Shown one piece after another: positions 60,056-64,000 of a DNA stretch of 64,000 nt. The number at the start of each line of letters is the position of its first letter. The first letter of the stretch is position 1. This DNA is from Bacillota bacterium. GTDB taxonomy: Bacteria; Bacillota; Clostridia; Christensenellales; Aristaeellaceae. The stretch spans positions 116,601-180,600 of the forward strand of contig JAEYOV010000007.1 in NCBI GenBank assembly GCA_023411395.1, given 5' to 3'. Position numbers and translations under genes: made by a program. Under the pieces are notes generated by a model, which saw nothing but the letters and a program-made list of their open reading frames with translations, did no database searches and was not told the DNA's origin.

Positions 60056-60806
60056 GCACATCCATCCCCTTCCATATGGTATCGAAATATTCACGAAAAG
60101 AAGGGTGGCTGCGGCGCTTCAGCGGCGGGACTCCGGGCATATCAATGGTCAGGCTGTGCTTTACGGTGGCCGGCCTTTTCGTCAGCAGGATCACGCGGTC
60201 CGCAATGCTGATAGCCTCGGCAATATCATGGGTCACAAAAAGCGCCGTCTTCCTTTCGCTGCGGATGATGGCGCTGATTTCATCCCCCAGCGCCAAACGC
60301 GTTTGATAATCCAGTGCCGAAAACGGTTCATCCAGCAGCAATAGCTTAGGATCCACCGCCAGCGTCCGGATCAGGGCTGCCCGCTGGCGCATGCCGCCGG
60401 ACAGCTCGGAGGGGTACTGGTTCCTGAAATCATACAGACCGTATGTTTTCAAAAGATGCGTGACACGGCCGATCCCCTGTTTGACTGTACCACGAATTTG
60501 CAGCCCCAGCAGCACATTCTGCCACACCGTCCGCCATTCAAAGAGATGGTCCCTTTGAAACATGTAGCCGATGCTGCTGTTGGGGCCCGTTACCTCTTTG
60601 CCCATCAGGCACACGGAGCCGCCGTTGGGCCGTATGAGGCCCGCAATCAGGGAAAGGATTGAGGATTTTCCGCAGCCGGACGGCCCGACAATCGCCAGAA
60701 ATTCCCCCTCTGTCACATTCAGGTCCAAATCCAATATGGCTTGCGTTTCCGCATTCTCGCTGTTATACACCAGCGATACATTATCCATGCTTAATATCGG
60801 TTCCAT
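60048..60806 (-). CDS. SsuB/TauB-type ABC ATPase
   Basis: A 252-residue ATPase: Walker A GPSGCGKSS, signature LSGGMRQRAALIRTL, Walker B LLLDEPFSALDYQTR, H-loop FVTHDIAEAI. It energises the importer formed with the flanking permease and binding protein. The 3' end overlaps the permease start. It follows the binding-protein gene across a 13-bp hairpin. Confidence 0.92.
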   Translation of the reverse strand: MEPILSMDNVSLVYNSENAETQAILDLDLNVTEGEFLAIVGPSGCGKSSILSLIAGLIRPNGGSVCLMGKEVTGPNSSIGYMFQRDHLFEWRTVWQNVLLGLQIRGTVKQGIGRVTHLLKTYGLYDFRNQYPSELSGGMRQRAALIRTLAVDPKLLLLDEPFSALDYQTRLALGDEISAIIRSERKTALFVTHDIAEAISIADRVILLTKRPATVKHSLTIDMPGVPPLKRRSHPSFREYFDTIWKGMDVHV

Positions 60807-60869
60807 GATTGAACGCTCCCTTGAAGGCTGCTTTCGGAAACAAAGCTGCCAGACCCCTTCTCCGGCCGC

Positions 60870-60903
60870 GGCAAGGCAGGCGCCAAGTCACGCCTGCCTT
60901 GCC
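60870..60903 (-). terminator. Hairpin between binding-protein and ATPase genes
   Basis: GGCAAGGCAGGCG and CGCCTGCCTTGCC, an exact 13-bp stem with an 8-base loop. No T-run follows on the - strand, so it may protect the upstream mRNA from 3' decay rather than terminate. Confidence 0.65.
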
Positions 60904-60909
60904 CCAAAA

Positions 60910-61896
60910 TTAGTGGCCCATAACTGTTTGGGCAATGGTATTGTCCACAATCGCCTCAAAGGGAACGCGGGACGACAATTCCCGGGCCCCTTCAATAATA
61001 TCCTGCATCCTCACAAAGTCTTCTTCCCGCATCACAGGTGTTTCACACCATGCGCCAATAGACTGGTAATTCCTGGCCACAGCAGTCAGCAGCTCCATAT
61101 CGGCATCGGGGAACTGGGGAGCAATTGCCTCGGCGATTTCTTCCGGCGTATGGTCAGACACCCACTTCTGCCCCTTGGCAACGGCTTTGATGAAGCGGTA
61201 GTAAAGATCTCCCTTTTTATAGAGCAGGCTCTTTCTCACCATGTAGGCCGTGTACGGCACCGGTCCGCTTTGGGCTCCTACGGAGGCCACAATGAAGCCC
61301 TTCCCCGCTTTTTCGGTAAGGCTGGCCGTTGGCTCAAACAGCGTAACGTAATCGGCATTGCTGCCTTCGAACGCGCCGGCCATGAGGTTAAACTGTATGT
61401 CGGTGCGTACATTTACATCCATGCCCGGCATAAGTCCTTTTTGTTTGAGCACATACAAAAGCGTCATGAGCGGCATCCCGCCCGGCCGCCCGCCGATGAT
61501 GGTCGTGCCCTTCAATTCCTGCCAGTCAAAATCATCGTTGTTCTCGCGGCCCACCAGAAAAGAACCATCCGTATTGGTGAGCTGTCCGATGATCATGGCG
61601 TGGTCTTCCTTGCCCTGATTGTATACGTATACCGCCGTTTCCGGCCCCATAAGTCCTATGTCTGCTTCCGACACCAGTATGGCCGTCATGCTTCTGTCCG
61701 AGCCGCCGCCATTGACCAGGTCGATCTCAATTCCTTCCTCCTCAAAGAATTTTAGCTCGATGGCCACATATTGCGGCGCGTAGAACACGGAATGCGTCAC
61801 CTCATTGAGCGTGACCTTTTCAAGCTTTTCTTGTGCGAGACCGGCAGGAACGAACATGAGCATTGCAACAAGCAGCAGGACTATTCCCTTTTTCAT
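60910..61896 (-). CDS. SsuA/THI5-like substrate-binding protein
   Basis: A 328-residue binding protein. The signal peptide is about 1-20 (GIVLLLVAMLMFVPAGLAQ) with no lipobox Cys. Mature segments VTHSVFYAPQYVAIELKFFEEEGIEIDL and GGGSDRSMTAILVSEADIGLMGPETA fit the NMT1/THI5/SsuA family. Ligand could be a sulfonate, a pyrimidine or another small organic compound. No TPP riboswitch was found upstream, which weakens a thiamine role. AAGGAGG lies 7 bases before ATG 61896; the frame upstream to 61992 is not supported. Confidence 0.87.
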   Translation of the reverse strand: MKKGIVLLLVAMLMFVPAGLAQEKLEKVTLNEVTHSVFYAPQYVAIELKFFEEEGIEIDLVNGGGSDRSMTAILVSEADIGLMGPETAVYVYNQGKEDHAMIIGQLTNTDGSFLVGRENNDDFDWQELKGTTIIGGRPGGMPLMTLLYVLKQKGLMPGMDVNVRTDIQFNLMAGAFEGSNADYVTLFEPTASLTEKAGKGFIVASVGAQSGPVPYTAYMVRKSLLYKKGDLYYRFIKAVAKGQKWVSDHTPEEIAEAIAPQFPDADMELLTAVARNYQSIGAWCETPVMREEDFVRMQDIIEGARELSSRVPFEAIVDNTIAQTVMGH

Positions 61897-62077
61897 GGCA
61901 ATCCCTCCTTCTGGATGCAACGTATGCCGGAGGGATGGGTTGTGTGAATGGCAAGACCTGATTGGGACTCGCATATGGTATCTACATTTCAAAAAGAAGG
62001 ATCTCTGAGTTAACAGATGCCCTCATATATCGTTATTGCTATTCTATATGGCCCATTTTCTCCCATCCAGCCATGCT

Positions 62078-63733
62078 TTAGATTTTTTGAGTAGGTCTTA
62101 TTATACAATCGTTTTCATTCCTAAAACGCCCCTCTAAATAACTATCAAGGTTGCTTGCACATAAAAAGCAAACAACACCATCAGTATCTTGCAGTTTTAT
62201 CTCCATAGGTTTAGAAGATACAAAAAGAAAGTGAACTTCAATTTGTTCATCTCTCTTAACACCAATAAATTCTTTCATAGCTACAGGATTGCTTATCACA
62301 AGATCGTATCGGTCTCTACAATGTTTATAGTATCCATTTTCTCCAAAGATCCTATTGTAGTCACGAGCTAGACTACTACCTGAAAAAGAGTTAGAGAAGA
62401 ATTTTGCCTCAATAAGAAAAAGTTCTTGATTGTTTTCACAGTAAAAAACCAAATCATAGTCCCCGTAATCTTTACTTAATTTGCCAAATATTCTATCGTA
62501 CTTAACGTTAATTGCGTCAAGCTTGCTTGTATAATGGCGCTTCAGACTCTCTCTAATAAAATCAACAAGATCACTTGAAAGTTTTTCATTCATTTGCCCC
62601 ATAGCAACATATAGTTCATCCTGTACATTCGTATAGCATTGTCCGCCATTTCTAAATGCTGAAAACCAGTATGAAACACATTGGTCAACGCCGGAATAAC
62701 TTACTAATACCTTATTATTTTCTAGCAAGATGAAAGGACATAATTCATACCGAAATTTATTTATACCCATCTTCCATATCAATTTTTGATCATTAGGCTG
62801 TTGTTGGCTAAGATGCCCACAACTTAACATGAAAGATTTTCTAAACAAGTCAGCAGATACAGTAGGTAATGTAGATTGCTCAATCTCCAAAGCAGCATAT
62901 TCATAATCTGCTGTCACCATGTTAACTTTTCCCTCTTCGAAAACAGCCACCGCAAAATATCTCAGGACTGATAAAAATAGAGAGAATTCCATACTAAATG
63001 TTTTAAAAAACCCAGCCTCGAATGCGTTTGAAACGTGTTCAGCATGTTCCTGATTACGATTAAGAATATTTTGATTGCCTCGAAGTAGAGCATCAAAATA
63101 TACCAGTGTCTTTCTTTTTAATGCTTTAACAGGCTCGTACGCATATGGAGTCAATTTTATTCCATAATAAGGGTTCATTTGACCATCTTGTTTTCCTGAT
63201 AGCTTTAAAAGGGATAAGATGGCCGATGCAAACCCATAAACATACATGTCGATCAGTAATTCTACGTTTATACCTACTGCTCCTCGCTTTTTTACGCCTA
63301 GCTCTACATTCTGATGCAAAACACAATTCTCTATCCACAAATTTGTCGCATCAATAATGTGCTTACAAATTAAAGAGTTACTACCTAACGCATTATTTAA
63401 ATCCTCTTCGGCTATTTTTAAATCACACATCCTGGCTCTTGTATTCTTTTCTTCTATGTATAATCGATAGGTCAAATCATGTATAGCGAACAATTCTGCC
63501 AACATATCTTCAGAGTTAGTGCGGCTAAATCTCTTTGACATGCCTTTCTGAATCCTTTCGAGTATAAAGACCAATAACTCTATGGATTCTTCTTTCGTCA
63601 GCTCTTTATCCATTGTGCTTCCAAAATATTTGCAACACCTATTATGTAAAGAAATATGACTTACACCAAATTCTTTCCAAAGATCGTGAACAATTATTTG
63701 TATATTCCTATTCCTCATATCTGTCATATTCAC
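62078..63733 (-). CDS. PD-(D/E)XK-like nuclease domain protein, AT-rich and isolated
   Basis: A 551-residue protein I cannot place in a named family. Near the C-terminus, DYDLVFYCENNQELFLIEAKFF (around Asp425/Asp427 to Glu442-Ala-Lys444) has the spacing of a PD-(D/E)XK nuclease core: an Asp at the end of one strand and ExK on the next. The N-terminal 400 residues are helical and unrecognised. Base use differs sharply from all other genes here (AT-rich), a sign of recent transfer. It lies directly downstream of an rRNA operon on the same strand. The GTG at 63733 follows GAGGT by 6-7 bases; ATG 63727 is an alternative. A defence role is possible but unproven. Confidence 0.65.
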   Translation of the reverse strand: MNMTDMRNRNIQIIVHDLWKEFGVSHISLHNRCCKYFGSTMDKELTKEESIELLVFILERIQKGMSKRFSRTNSEDMLAELFAIHDLTYRLYIEEKNTRARMCDLKIAEEDLNNALGSNSLICKHIIDATNLWIENCVLHQNVELGVKKRGAVGINVELLIDMYVYGFASAILSLLKLSGKQDGQMNPYYGIKLTPYAYEPVKALKRKTLVYFDALLRGNQNILNRNQEHAEHVSNAFEAGFFKTFSMEFSLFLSVLRYFAVAVFEEGKVNMVTADYEYAALEIEQSTLPTVSADLFRKSFMLSCGHLSQQQPNDQKLIWKMGINKFRYELCPFILLENNKVLVSYSGVDQCVSYWFSAFRNGGQCYTNVQDELYVAMGQMNEKLSSDLVDFIRESLKRHYTSKLDAINVKYDRIFGKLSKDYGDYDLVFYCENNQELFLIEAKFFSNSFSGSSLARDYNRIFGENGYYKHCRDRYDLVISNPVAMKEFIGVKRDEQIEVHFLFVSSKPMEIKLQDTDGVVCFLCASNLDSYLEGRFRNENDCIIRPTQKI

Positions 63734-63856
63734 ATGATAACCTCATGTTAGGATAATTAGGAAACAATCTTTTTTAACACTATCGATCCATCAGCATTTT
63801 GTCAAGACCTATATAGCAAAATCAAACATTTGTCTATAAAAATCAAGGCATGCACG

Positions 63857-63887
63857 AAAAAAGAGCACCTATCACTAGATGCTCTTT
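63857..63887 (-). terminator. Terminator of the rRNA operon
   Basis: On the - strand AAAGAGC, 14-base loop, GCTCTTT followed by more T residues, 7-8 bases after the 5S rRNA 3' end. Confidence 0.88.
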
Positions 63888-63894
63888 ATGGAAT

Positions 63895-64000
<106 letters not shown>

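Noticed and set aside
61897..62077. TPP riboswitch ahead of the THI5-like binding protein
   Set aside because: I looked for CTGAGA-type and ACCTGA-type thi-box segments on the - strand and found none; a chance ACCTGAT lies on the + strand only.
63734..63894. tRNA genes between the 5S rRNA and the nuclease-like gene
   Set aside because: Only the terminator hairpin and AT-rich sequence are present; no GTTCRA-type T-loop or acceptor stem.

Overview
The window looks like chromosome of a GC-rich member of the Firmicutes, most likely an uncultured gut-type Clostridia. The signs are DUF4364, DegV and DUF6483 family genes, a glycine decarboxylase split into GcvPA and GcvPB, sigma-A promoters of the TTGACA-17-TATAAT kind, AGGAGG ribosome binding sites and frequent TTG/GTG starts. 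No phage, plasmid, transposase or CRISPR was found. Nearly all genes share the same GC-rich composition. The exception is the last gene (62078-63733), which is clearly AT-rich and lies against the 3' end of an rRNA operon whose 5S gene closes the window.

Layout. 1-3567: end of inorganic pyrophosphatase, an ArsC/Spx-like protein without its cysteine, and a large sensor with degenerate GGDEF and EAL domains. 3845-10441: a GlpA-like flavoprotein, a 175-bp MITE-like element, comF and recD2, and an antibiotic-resistance-type ABC-F gene behind a 180-nt leader with a three-codon upstream ORF. 10612-17229: an ECF sigma factor with its membrane partner, an orphan FecE-like ATPase, an HPr-like protein, DUF4364, a CE7 esterase and DegV. 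17709-22469: an mgl-type sugar ABC operon. 22696-26161: hypothetical, glutaredoxin, ABC-F and DUF6483 genes. 26297-27971: a two-gene AAA ATPase plus DUF4435/TOPRIM pair that resembles PARIS/AbiL phage defence. 28020-32825: mscL with a zinc ribbon, a DUF362 ferredoxin-like protein and uvrA. 33152-40098: a glycine cleavage operon (gcvT-H-PA-PB-lplA-lpdA) under a tandem glycine riboswitch. 40170-44855: a YdhK-like protein, a thioredoxin/rhodanese/CoA-disulfide reductase operon, a His/Cys-rich protein, thpR and rhamnose mutarotase. 44917-50929: a second sugar-type ABC operon with a DUF3798 binding protein. 51184-54346: two adjacent MutS-like ATPases. 54487-59134: a MerR regulator, then a BusR-like regulator beside an opuC osmoprotectant importer. 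59237-61896: an SsuABC/Thi-type importer. 62078-64000: a lone PD-(D/E)XK-like protein and the 5S rRNA.

How the genes work together. Transport dominates: four complete ABC importers, each with its own binding protein. Both sugar permeases carry 230-250 residue extracytoplasmic helical insertions after the first membrane helix, and three of the four binding proteins lack a lipobox. These two facts may be linked. The glycine operon couples glycine sensing to its oxidation and to lipoate attachment. The BusR-like/opuC pair suggests osmotic control by cyclic di-AMP.

The most interesting non-coding signal is a set of dispersed hairpin repeats at gene ends. Two copies carry a related cassette of about 110 bp in the hairpin apex. 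The cassette helices appear to covary between copies, and two other sites in the window look like the same hairpins without the cassette. All alignments here were made by eye.
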